From NCBI GenBank assembly GCA_020850595.1, contig JADZEK010000090.1, positions 40,557 to 104,556 on the forward strand: a stretch of 64,000 bases of DNA, written 5' to 3'. This DNA comes from Anaerolineales bacterium (lineage in GTDB: Bacteria; Chloroflexota; Anaerolineae; Anaerolineales; UBA6663). Of the stretch, positions 25,319 to 32,608 are shown piece after piece; within the stretch, counting starts at the first letter, position 1, and each line of letters begins with the position of its first letter. Both the position numbers and the translations under genes were made by a program. The notes beneath the pieces are model-generated. The model was given only the letters and a program-made list of their open reading frames with translations. It did no database searches and had not been told where the DNA came from.

Positions 25319-25527
25319 GCCGGGCGGTTCCCCAACGGCCACAGGCTCAGGCCGAATACGAATATGCCGCCGGCCGCCAGCAGCGCCTGGCGCTGGGCCG
25401 GGCCAAGCCCGCCAAAACGCCCCGCGCCGACGAGGTCGGCGGCCAAGGTCAGCGCGGCCAGGCCGACCCCGGCCAGCAGGCACAGCCACGCCACCTGGCG
25501 CTTAGTTAGGGGTGGATCGGAGAACAC
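25315..25527 (-). CDS. Small two-span membrane protein
   Basis: 70 residues with two predicted membrane helices (VAWLCLLAGVGLAALTLA and ALLAAGGIFVFGLSLWPLG). No family is recognised. Three facts support it as a real gene: the stop overlaps the next start (ATGA), the codon use resembles the neighbours, and an extended -10 promoter sits exactly in front. The start is GTG, six bases after TATAAT, so the message would be leaderless. It is the first gene of the operon ending with scpA. Confidence 0.65.
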   Translation of the reverse strand: MFSDPPLTKRQVAWLCLLAGVGLAALTLAADLVGAGRFGGLGPAQRQALLAAGGIFVFGLSLWPLGNRPA

Positions 25528-25533
25528 GGCGCG

Positions 25534-25542
25534 ATTATAGCA
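25534..25542 (-). promoter_or_regulatory. Extended -10 promoter of the scpA operon, probably leaderless
   Basis: Read leftward the sequence is TGCTATAAT, an extended -10 with a perfect TATAAT core. Six bases (CGCGCC) separate it from the GTG start at 25527. Transcription would begin at or next to the start codon. No good -35 is visible. Confidence 0.6.
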
Positions 25543-25640
25543 TTGGGCCTCGGCCCCCAGCGGTCACGCGCCCCGCAACCCACGCCCGCCGGTGACGTAT
25601 TAGCCAGTAATCGGATTGGTCTCAAGGAAAGGTGCTGGAC

Positions 25641-26156
25641 ATGATGGCCGAGACAGTCTTGCCGCCCAGTGAGGCGGTTACCGCTCCAACGCAAGATGAA
25701 CGCAACTGGGCCATGTTGGCGCACCTGAGCGCGCTGCTGACGGTGGGCGTGGTGGCCAGCACCGGCGGTGTGGGCTATGTGGTCGCGCTGCTGGCGCCGC
25801 TCGGCCTGTATCTCTACTTCGCGGGGCAGAGCCGCTATGTGGCCTATCACGCGCTGCAAGCCACGGTGTTCCAGGCCCTGGCCGGCATTGGCTATGTGCT
25901 CCTGGTCGGGGCGGTGGGCGCGGCGATTGCCGCGGCCTGGGTCGTGGCCGGTGTACTGAGCGTGGTGCTCATCGGCCTGCTGCTGCTGCCGCTGGCGCTG
26001 GGCTTCACCCTGCTGGCCGTCCTCGAACTGCTGGCGCTGCCGCTGCTGGCGCTGTTCTACGCGCTGCGCGGCGCGTACCTCACGGCCCAGGGCGAGCCAT
26101 TCGCCTACCCGCTGATCGGCGCATTGGTGGGGCATAGTTTGGGGCAGCCCGCCTGA
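25641..26156 (+). CDS. DUF4870-like membrane protein
   Basis: 171 residues. The N-terminus ERNWAMLAHLSALL and the later RYVAYHALQATVFQ match the DUF4870 pattern (a membrane protein with an amphipathic N-terminus and three to four spans). Here the central hydrophobic block (about 85-135) is unusually continuous. Function of the family is unknown. The start is chosen at 25641 from the site AAGGAAAGG eight bases before it. An upstream in-frame GTG at 25632 overlaps that site. It is divergent from the scpA operon and ends before a hairpin shared with the cytochrome oxidase genes. Confidence 0.75.
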   Translation: MMAETVLPPSEAVTAPTQDERNWAMLAHLSALLTVGVVASTGGVGYVVALLAPLGLYLYFAGQSRYVAYHALQATVFQALAGIGYVLLVGAVGAAIAAAWVVAGVLSVVLIGLLLLPLALGFTLLAVLELLALPLLALFYALRGAYLTAQGEPFAYPLIGALVGHSLGQPA

Positions 26157-26175
26157 GCGGTTCGCCCAGAACACA

Positions 26176-26208
26176 AAACGGTACCAGCCCAGCGGGCTGG
26201 TACCGTTT
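26176..26208. terminator. Bidirectional terminator hairpin
   Basis: AAACGGTACCAGCCC (26176-26190) and GGGCTGGTACCGTTT (26194-26208) form a 15-bp perfect stem with a three-base loop. The A/T ends give a short U-tract in both directions. It closes the DUF4870 gene (rightward) and ctaF (leftward). Confidence 0.85.
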
Positions 26209-26240
26209 GCTGTACGCCCACGAGGCGTACCCTCTGCCGA

Positions 26241-26540
26241 TTAGCGCACGATCAGATAGTGTGACAGCAGCAGCACGAAGAAGATCGGCACCAGCAGGGT
26301 GATCCAGTACCACTTGCTGTCGTACTTGAGGTGCATGTAGTACAGCACCACCAGGCCGGCCTTGATGATGGCCACGGTGACCAGGACGATGACCTTGACG
26401 TTTTCGGCGATCGGCAAGGCGGCCACGGCGACTTCGAGCGCCGTCATCACCGTCAGCCAGGCGAAGACGATCAGGTAGGTGCGGTTAGAGATCTGGTGGG
26501 TCGGCGCGGAAGCGCCGGCGGCTGGGGCGTGGGAACTCAT
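26241..26540 (-). CDS. ctaF: Cytochrome c oxidase subunit IV (prokaryotic type)
   Basis: 99 residues with three predicted spans, typical of the small bacterial subunit IV. Landmarks are YLIVFAWLTVMTALEVAVA, VKVIVLVTVAIIKAGLVVLYYMHLK and the final ITLLVPIFFVLLLSHYLIV. The YMHLK segment is the best family signature. The subunit is thought to help assembly or stability rather than catalysis. Its ribosome-binding site AGGAG overlaps the stop codon region of ctaE, so the pair is translationally coupled and shares the leftward promoter at 27387-27414. Confidence 0.93.
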   Translation of the reverse strand: MSSHAPAAGASAPTHQISNRTYLIVFAWLTVMTALEVAVAALPIAENVKVIVLVTVAIIKAGLVVLYYMHLKYDSKWYWITLLVPIFFVLLLSHYLIVR

Positions 26541-26552
26541 GGCGTTGGGCTC

Positions 26553-27341
26553 CTAAATGAGGTAGACCAGCGTGAAGATCAAAATCCAGACCACGTCAAC
26601 AAAGTGCCAGTACAGGCCGAAGATCTCAACGCCCAGGCTGTCTTGGGTGGTGACGCCGCGCGTGAGGCCGCGCACGATCAGCACCGTGCACCAAATGACG
26701 CCGATGATGACGTGCAGGCCGTGGTTGCCGGTCAGGATGTAAAAAGCCGAACTGAACTGGTTCGCGCCAAAGGTCACGCCCTCGCTCACCAGCTTGGAGT
26801 ACTCGTAACCCTGAATACCCACGAAGGTAGCGCCCAGCACCGCGGTGACGGCCAGCCACACCAGCAGCCCGCCCCGCTTGCCCGCCTGGATGTTGTTAAG
26901 GCCCAGCACCACGGCCAGGCTGCTCACCAGCAGCAGGAAGGTGTTGACCGACACCAGCAGCAGCGAGGTGATCGGCTCGGTCAAGATGCGATGCGCCTCC
27001 GGGTCGTGCAGCCAGATGGTGACGACCCGCGCGATGAGCGCGCCGAAGATAACCACCTCGGTGCCCAGGAAACACCACATGGCGAATTTAGCCGCCACCG
27101 CCGGCGTCTCGGAGCCGTGGACGCGCTCGCGAATGTTGCCCACCAGCCAGCCGCCTACGCCGACCACGATTACGACAATCCCCACGGGCATGACCCACGG
27201 AAAATCAAGAATGAAATAGAGCAAAGCCCCAAAGGCCAGCAGCCCGATCCCGAGGCCCAACAGCAGCGGCGTGATGGATGGCTTAGGAAGGTGGATGCCC
27301 TCGCCGGGGGAGGCGGGGTGTGCGTCGAGCGATTGTGTCAT
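26553..27341 (-). CDS. ctaE: Cytochrome c oxidase subunit III
   Basis: 262 residues with seven predicted spans. Family signatures are CFLGTEVVIFGALIAR, GNHGLHVIIGVIW and the C-terminal YWHFVDVVWILIFTLVYL. An N-terminal extension of about 30 residues (to TPLL) precedes the first span. Subunit III binds lipid and supports proton uptake in aa3-type oxidases. The start is the ATG at 27341 with AGGAG nine bases before it. It is transcribed away from the main oxidase operon, so subunits I/II and III/IV are under separate, back-to-back promoters. Confidence 0.95.
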   Translation of the reverse strand: MTQSLDAHPASPGEGIHLPKPSITPLLLGLGIGLLAFGALLYFILDFPWVMPVGIVVIVVGVGGWLVGNIRERVHGSETPAVAAKFAMWCFLGTEVVIFGALIARVVTIWLHDPEAHRILTEPITSLLLVSVNTFLLLVSSLAVVLGLNNIQAGKRGGLLVWLAVTAVLGATFVGIQGYEYSKLVSEGVTFGANQFSSAFYILTGNHGLHVIIGVIWCTVLIVRGLTRGVTTQDSLGVEIFGLYWHFVDVVWILIFTLVYLI

Positions 27342-27386
27342 GCGGCGGGCTCCTGCCAGTTGCTTAGTAAGAATTGGACGGGGCGA

Positions 27387-27414
27387 ATTCTATCATTATC
27401 GGCCGGAGATGCAA
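27387..27414 (-). promoter_or_regulatory. Promoter of ctaE-ctaF
   Basis: Read leftward, TTGCAT (27409-27414) and TAGAAT (27387-27392) have a 16-base spacer. The predicted start is about 40 bases before the ctaE ATG. Confidence 0.7.
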
Positions 27415-27437
27415 GTTGCTGCCATTATTGGTGATAT

Positions 27438-27466
27438 TTGACGCAATCGCCCCGTTTGCATATAAT
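27438..27466 (+). promoter_or_regulatory. Strong promoter of the cytochrome oxidase operon
   Basis: TTGACG at 27438-27443 and TATAAT at 27461-27466 with an ideal 17-base spacer. The predicted start near 27473 leaves a leader of about 53 bases before ctaC. Confidence 0.85.
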
Positions 27467-27525
27467 CGCTGAAACCGATACCCTGTCGCTCACCATAATC
27501 CGCACAATTACGCCCGGAGGCCGGT

Positions 27526-28614
27526 TTGAAAAAGCGTTCTTCTCGCTTTTGGCTGATTGCTATTCTGTTCGTCGGGCTGGCCGCGTTGGCGATCCCGGCG
27601 GCGCGCGCCCTCGCTCAATCTGGGCCGCCCGTCGCTTGCCCGCCCAATTGCATGGTCTCGTTCGATACGCCCTCCGTCTTCGAACCGGCCTCGCTGGAAG
27701 CGACGCAGATTGACGCGCTGTTCCGCTTCATCCTGACGATTGCCGGAGTGATCTTCGTGGTCGTGGAAGGCCTGTTGTTCTTTGCCGTCTTCCGCTTCCG
27801 CAATCGCCCAGCGGAGATGGCCGTGCAGACGCACGGCAACACCAAGCTCGAAATCGCCTGGACCACCGCGCCGGCCGTCATTCTAGCCGTGCTGATGGGC
27901 TTTACGCTGCAAACCATGGGCGCCGTGCGCGCGGTGGCCAGCGACAACGTGCTGCACGTCAAGGCCATCGGCCACCGCTGGTTCTGGGAATTTCAGTACC
28001 CCGACCTGAACATCGTCACGGCCAACGAACTGGTTGTGCCGGTGAACACCATCATCGAGGTGTCGGTCGAGTCGGTGGACGTGGAGCATGGGTTCTGGGC
28101 CCCGGAGCTGTTCGGCAAGGTGGACGCCGTGCCGGGGTACACCAACCGCGTGCGCTTCACGCCCGATACCGTCCGGAACGACTATTACGGCGGCCAATGC
28201 ACCCAGTTTTGCGGCGACCAGCACGCGCAAATGCGCTTTGCCGTTTCGGTGCGCTCGGCCGCCGACTTTCAGACCTGGGCGGCGACTTTTCAGCAGCCAT
28301 CCGCCGACGCAGCCACGCTGAGCGGCTCAGCCGCCGCCGGGCGCGAGTTGTTCTTGACCGGCACCAGCCAGTGCATGGCCTGCCACACCGTGGCGGGAAC
28401 CACCGCCGCGGGCGTCACCGGGCCAAACCTCACGCACCTTGCCAGCCGCAGCTTCATCGCCGGCGGGGTGCTCGCCAACACCACTGACAACCTGGCCGCG
28501 TGGGTTACGAACGCGCCGGGCATTAAGAGCGGCACGGTGATGCCGCGCTTCGCCGACACCTTTTCGCCGCAGCAGATCGCCGATCTCGTGGCGTACCTCC
28601 AGACGCTTAAGTAG
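27526..28614 (+). CDS. ctaC: Cytochrome c oxidase subunit II with fused cytochrome c (caa3 type)
   Basis: 362 residues. An N-terminal hydrophobic segment (signal-anchor) is followed by two transmembrane helices. A cupredoxin domain then carries the complete CuA site CTQFCGDQHAQM, plus the upstream His in DVEHGFWAPE. The aromatic electron-entry patch is in HRWFWEFQYP. The last 90 residues are a cytochrome c domain with CMACH and the axial Met in TVMPRF. It can thus take electrons directly into a covalently attached haem c. The start is a TTG codon at 27526, fixed by GGAGG (27516-27520) five bases upstream. No ATG or GTG fits in frame. Confidence 0.96.
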   Translation: MKKRSSRFWLIAILFVGLAALAIPAARALAQSGPPVACPPNCMVSFDTPSVFEPASLEATQIDALFRFILTIAGVIFVVVEGLLFFAVFRFRNRPAEMAVQTHGNTKLEIAWTTAPAVILAVLMGFTLQTMGAVRAVASDNVLHVKAIGHRWFWEFQYPDLNIVTANELVVPVNTIIEVSVESVDVEHGFWAPELFGKVDAVPGYTNRVRFTPDTVRNDYYGGQCTQFCGDQHAQMRFAVSVRSAADFQTWAATFQQPSADAATLSGSAAAGRELFLTGTSQCMACHTVAGTTAAGVTGPNLTHLASRSFIAGGVLANTTDNLAAWVTNAPGIKSGTVMPRFADTFSPQQIADLVAYLQTLK

Positions 28615-28635
28615 CGCACCCGCTAAAGGACGCCC

Positions 28636-30300
28636 ATGACTGCTCACGCCCAAGCTGTGTCGTCCCGCAACGCCCTGGCCGAGATCCTCGACTGGGTGAC
28701 GACGGTTGACCACAAGAAAATCGGCATCATGTACCTGGTGCTCAACTTCTTCTTCTTCATCATCGGGGGTATCGAGGCGCTGCTGGTGCGCACTCAGCTC
28801 GCCGGCTCGAACCTGAAGGTGCTCGACCCCCAGACCTATAACGAGATGTTCACCCTGCACGGCACGACGATGATCTTCCTGGTCCTCGTGCCGATCTGGG
28901 CCGGGTTCGCCAACTACTTTGTGCCCCTCATGATCGGCGCCCGCGACATGGCCTTCCCGCGCCTGAACGCCCTGTCGTTCTGGCTGTTGGCCTTCGGTGG
29001 GCTGGTGATGTACTCGTCCTTCCTGTTCCCCGGGGCCGATGGCCGCCCGCAACTGCCCAACGCCGGCTGGACCTCGTACCCGCCCCTGACCGGCAGCCTG
29101 TATTCGCCCGGCCAGAACATTGACTTCTGGATCCTGGGCCTGCACCTGATGGGCGGCTCGTCGCTGATTGGCGCCATCAACTTCCTGGTGACGATCCTGA
29201 ACATGCGCGCCCCCGGCATGAAGCTGACCGACCTGCCCATGTTCGTGTGGTCCATGATGGTCACCTCGACCATGGTGCTGTTCGCCACCCCCTCGCTGAC
29301 CGTGGCGATCTCGCTGCTGCTGGCCGACCGGCACTTCGGCACGCACTTCTTCATGCCCGCCCAGGGCGGCGACCCGCTCTTGTGGCAGAACCTGTTCTGG
29401 TTCTACAGCCACCCGGCCGTGTACATCATGGTGCTGCCGGGCATGGGCCTGGTCTCCGAGCTTCTCGCGGTTTTCTCGCGCAAGCCCCTGTTCGGCTATG
29501 CCTTCGTCGCCTGGTCGTCGGTCGGCATCGCCGTGCTGGGCTACTCGGTCTGGGCGCACCACATGTTCCAGGTCGGCTCGAGCCTGGCCGTCAACACCTT
29601 CTTCTCAGCCGCCAGCATGATCATTGCCGTGCCGACCGGCGTGAAGATATTCAACTGGATCGGCACGCTGTGGGGCGGGGCGCTCGACATGCGCGCGCCC
29701 ATGCTCTTCTCCATCGGCTTCATTTCCATGTTTATCATCGGCGGTCTCAGCGGTGTGATGCTGGCGTCGGTGCCGGTCAACTGGCAGGTGCACGACACCT
29801 ACTTCGTGGTAGCCCACCTGCACTATGTGCTGTTCGGCGGCTCAGTCTTCGCCATGTTCGCCGGCCTCTACTACTGGCTGCCCAAGATCACGGGCTGGCG
29901 CTTACAGCGCGGCTGGGGCCGGGCGCACTTCTGGCTCATGCTCATCGGCTTCAACCTGACGTTCTTCCCCATGCACCTGAGCGGCCTGCTGGGTATGCCG
30001 CGCCGCATCTACACCTACGCCTCCGGCCAGGGCTGGGAAATCTGGAACCTGATGTCAACCATCGGCGCGTTCCTGATCGCCGCCTCGGTGCTGGTCTTCC
30101 TGATCAACTTCTTCATCAGCGCCCGCCGCAAGGAACCGGCCGGGGCCGACCCGTGGGGCGGGGCCTCGCTGGAATGGGCGACCTCCAGCCCGCCGCCCGC
30201 GCACAACTTCGATGTGGTGCCCCCGGTAAAGGGCCGCGACCCGCTCTGGATTCTGAGGGATGAGCGCCGGGGAGACAGCGCACCAGCGGCGCACGGCTGA
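28636..30300 (+). CDS. ctaD: Cytochrome c oxidase subunit I, A2-type haem-copper oxidase
   Basis: 554 residues, twelve core spans, the catalytic subunit that reduces oxygen and pumps protons. Haem ligands are visible in the segment LHGTTMIFL and in HDTYFVVAHLHYV. The CuB/Tyr crosslink site reads FYSHPAVYIMVLPG. In A1 enzymes this site is GHPEVYI with a proton-loading Glu. Here Glu is replaced by Ala and a Tyr-Ser pair stands just before, the hallmark of the A2 subclass. The K-pathway threonine/lysine region is in FSRKPLFGY and onward. It is the second gene of the operon. Its partner subunit II carries its own cytochrome c, so the enzyme is probably caa3-like. Confidence 0.97.
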   Translation: MTAHAQAVSSRNALAEILDWVTTVDHKKIGIMYLVLNFFFFIIGGIEALLVRTQLAGSNLKVLDPQTYNEMFTLHGTTMIFLVLVPIWAGFANYFVPLMIGARDMAFPRLNALSFWLLAFGGLVMYSSFLFPGADGRPQLPNAGWTSYPPLTGSLYSPGQNIDFWILGLHLMGGSSLIGAINFLVTILNMRAPGMKLTDLPMFVWSMMVTSTMVLFATPSLTVAISLLLADRHFGTHFFMPAQGGDPLLWQNLFWFYSHPAVYIMVLPGMGLVSELLAVFSRKPLFGYAFVAWSSVGIAVLGYSVWAHHMFQVGSSLAVNTFFSAASMIIAVPTGVKIFNWIGTLWGGALDMRAPMLFSIGFISMFIIGGLSGVMLASVPVNWQVHDTYFVVAHLHYVLFGGSVFAMFAGLYYWLPKITGWRLQRGWGRAHFWLMLIGFNLTFFPMHLSGLLGMPRRIYTYASGQGWEIWNLMSTIGAFLIAASVLVFLINFFISARRKEPAGADPWGGASLEWATSSPPPAHNFDVVPPVKGRDPLWILRDERRGDSAPAAHG

Positions 30301-30303
30301 CGC

Positions 30304-32136
30304 ATGACCACGGCGTTACCCACTTCGCCCAGCGCCCGCCGCTTTCGGTGGCTGGCGCTGAGCGCGGCGGTCACCACTTTCGGCCTGATCGTCCTGGGCG
30401 GCATCGTTCGAGTGACAGGTTCGGGCATGGGCTGCGGCGATCACTGGCCGCTGTGCAACGGCCAACTGTTCCCGCCGCTTGACCTGCCGACATTCATTGA
30501 ACTGTCCCACCGGCTGGTGACCACCCTGGTTACACCGCTGGTGTTAGCTGTGGCCTTCTTCGCGTGGCGCAGCTTCCGGCGGGTGCGCTGGATCATGGCG
30601 CCCGCGCTCTGGGCCGTGGCCTTGCTGGTCATTCAGATCCTGCTGGGGGCTATTACCGTTAAGCTGGAGCTGCCCCCCGCGGTGGTGGCCCTGCACCTGG
30701 CCAACGCCCAGGCGCTGCTGGCGCTCCTGCTGGTGATCACGGTCGTCGCATTTCAATACGACCAGGATCCGCGCGTGGGCGAGAGCCTGCTCCACTTTGA
30801 CGCGCTCAGCCGGCTGGCCGGCGCGGCCGCGCTGGGGGTCTATGTCCTGATCATCACGGGCGCGCTGGTGACGGCCGGGCGCGCCGCGGCGAGTTGTGTG
30901 GGCTGGCCGCTGTGCAACGGCGCGCTGACGCCCACCAGCGCCGCGGGCTGGCTGCACATGGGCCATCGTTACGTGGCCGGGGCCGTCGGGCTGATGGTCA
31001 TTGGCGCAGTGCTGCAAGCCTGGCGCCTGCGCCGCGCCGACGCGCCGGTGTTCGTGGCGGCCGGTGCCACCGGCGCCCTGTTTCTGGCGCAAATCTTCGT
31101 GGGCGCCTTTAACGTCCTGCGCGCCTTTCCAACCTTTCTCAACGGCCTGCACATCGCCACCGCTTCGGCGGTGTGGGCGGGCATGGTGGTGTTCGCCGTG
31201 TTGGCGATGCAGGCGGTGCGCCGGTCGCCGCTGAAGTTCGCCGTGCCGGCCCAGCAGCGCCGCGGGTGGCGCGCTGTCGTAGCCGATTATTTCTTGCTGA
31301 CCAAACCCATCATTGTGGGCCTGCTGCTGGTGACGACCGCGGCGGCCATGGTGGTGGCCGGGCATGGCTGGCCGCCGGCCGACTTGTTTTGGTGGACAAT
31401 GCTGGGCGGCGGGCTGGCCGCGGGCGGGGCCGGCGCCCTCAATCAGGTGATTGACCGGCATCTGGACCAACACATGAGCCGCACCAGCCGCCGGCCCATT
31501 GCCGCGGGCCGCGTAGATACGGCGGGCGGGCTGGCGTTTGGCCTGGCGCTGAGCGTGGCCTCGTTCTATGTGCTGGCGGTGTTCGTCACGCCGCTGGCCG
31601 CCCTGCTGGCGCTGTTTGGCAACCTGTACTACGTGGTGGGCTATTCGCTGCTGCTCAAGCAGAGCACCGTGCAGAACATCGTCATCGGCGGCGGGGCCGG
31701 CGCGGTGCCGCCGCTCGTGGGCTGGGCGGCGGCGACCGGCCGTCTGAACATGGAGGCCCTCTTCCTGTTCGCGCTGATCTTCTTCTGGACCCCGCCGCAC
31801 TTCTGGGCGCTGGCCCTGCTCAAGAAGAACGACTACGCCCGGGCGCAGGTGCCGATGCTGCCCGTGCTGTGGGGCGAGGACGAGACGCGCCGCCACATCG
31901 TGCTCTACACGCTGCTGATGGTGGCGCTTTCGCTGCTGCTCACTCCGGCGGGCGTGGCGGGCTGGTTCTATCTCCTCGCCGCGGCGCTGCTGGGCGCGGG
32001 GTTCTTGTTCTTTGCCGTATGGCTCTGGCGACGGCAAGGCAACAAGCCGGCCTGGCGACTGTATAAGTATTCCAGCGTGTACCTGGCCCTGATCTTTGCA
32101 GCGCTGGTGGTTGATCGTCTGATTACCGGCAATTGA
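30304..32136 (+). CDS. ctaAB: Fused haem A synthase - haem O synthase (CtaA-CtaB)
   Basis: 610 residues carrying both steps of haem A formation. The N-terminal half (about 1-310) is CtaA/COX15-like with eight spans. Its four haem-ligand histidines are suggested by ELSHRLVTTLVTP, VALHLANAQ, HMGHRYVAGA and NGLHIATA. The C-terminal half (about 325-610) is CtaB/COX10-like, protohaem IX farnesyltransferase. Its prenyl-diphosphate site is GALNQVIDRHLDQHMSRTSR, and the second conserved region is PPHFWALALLKKNDYARA. Order of action would be CtaB then CtaA, opposite to their order in the chain. The ATG follows the ctaD stop by only a few bases. Fusion should match enzyme levels and may channel haem O. 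Confidence 0.95.
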   Translation: MTTALPTSPSARRFRWLALSAAVTTFGLIVLGGIVRVTGSGMGCGDHWPLCNGQLFPPLDLPTFIELSHRLVTTLVTPLVLAVAFFAWRSFRRVRWIMAPALWAVALLVIQILLGAITVKLELPPAVVALHLANAQALLALLLVITVVAFQYDQDPRVGESLLHFDALSRLAGAAALGVYVLIITGALVTAGRAAASCVGWPLCNGALTPTSAAGWLHMGHRYVAGAVGLMVIGAVLQAWRLRRADAPVFVAAGATGALFLAQIFVGAFNVLRAFPTFLNGLHIATASAVWAGMVVFAVLAMQAVRRSPLKFAVPAQQRRGWRAVVADYFLLTKPIIVGLLLVTTAAAMVVAGHGWPPADLFWWTMLGGGLAAGGAGALNQVIDRHLDQHMSRTSRRPIAAGRVDTAGGLAFGLALSVASFYVLAVFVTPLAALLALFGNLYYVVGYSLLLKQSTVQNIVIGGGAGAVPPLVGWAAATGRLNMEALFLFALIFFWTPPHFWALALLKKNDYARAQVPMLPVLWGEDETRRHIVLYTLLMVALSLLLTPAGVAGWFYLLAAALLGAGFLFFAVWLWRRQGNKPAWRLYKYSSVYLALIFAALVVDRLITGN

Positions 32137-32141
32137 GGCCG

Positions 32142-32267
32142 ATGCGTATGAAGAAACAACAAGCGGTACGCAACATGCTGGTCGCCGCAGCGCTGTTTGG
32201 AGTGGCGGTCGTGATGGGTTTCGTCGCCGTCTACTCCATCCAACTCGTAATGGCGATCCCGCGCTAA
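32142..32267 (+). CDS. 41-residue single-span membrane protein of the cox operon
   Basis: A small gene between ctaAB (5 bases before) and the 107-residue gene (10 bases after). The product starts MRMKKQQAVR, has one hydrophobic helix from about 12 to 38, and ends QLVMAIPR. Size and plan resemble the tiny accessory subunits and assembly factors of haem-copper oxidases (for example CcoQ or subunit IIa in layout). No sequence family is recognised. Tight packing in the operon and the basic N-terminus followed by a membrane helix support it as real. There is no strong ribosome-binding site, so translation may be coupled to ctaAB. Confidence 0.6.
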   Translation: MRMKKQQAVRNMLVAAALFGVAVVMGFVAVYSIQLVMAIPR

Positions 32268-32277
32268 AGGACGGCCG

Positions 32278-32601
32278 ATGGCCACTTTGACTCCACCCGC
32301 TCCCGTTAAGGAGCCTTCGCGGCGTGACCGCCCGGCGCCGCCCGCCACGCAGCGTGACCGCGACCTGGGCCCCGGCGCGCCGGCCGGCGTGCCCGGCGAT
32401 GACGGCGAAGCGCCCTTCACACCGCCCGCCAAGCGCCGCAGCTACTGGCCTGTCCTGGTAGACTTTGGCCTGGTGATGGCCCTGTTCGGCCTGATTATCG
32501 CCGGCCGCCCGCTGATTGTCGTCGGCGCGATCATCTTCATCGCCGCGCTGATTGGCTGGGTGCGCGAGGCGCGGGCGGAGTTTTCGCGCCTGCCGGACTG
32601 A
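32278..32601 (+). CDS. Two-span membrane protein of the cox operon
   Basis: 107 residues. The first 50 are Pro/Arg/Asp-rich and probably disordered in the cytoplasm. Two membrane helices follow (VLVDFGLVMALFGLIIAG and IVVGAIIFIAALIGWV), then a short charged tail (REARAEFSRLPD). It resembles small unassigned oxidase subunits encoded behind ctaD in other bacteria, but no domain is recognised. CTAAAGGACGG just before the ATG provides the ribosome-binding site and overlaps the stop of the 41-residue gene. An auxiliary subunit or assembly role is inferred from position only. Confidence 0.72.
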   Translation: MATLTPPAPVKEPSRRDRPAPPATQRDRDLGPGAPAGVPGDDGEAPFTPPAKRRSYWPVLVDFGLVMALFGLIIAGRPLIVVGAIIFIAALIGWVREARAEFSRLPD

Positions 32602-32608
32602 GCGGCGT

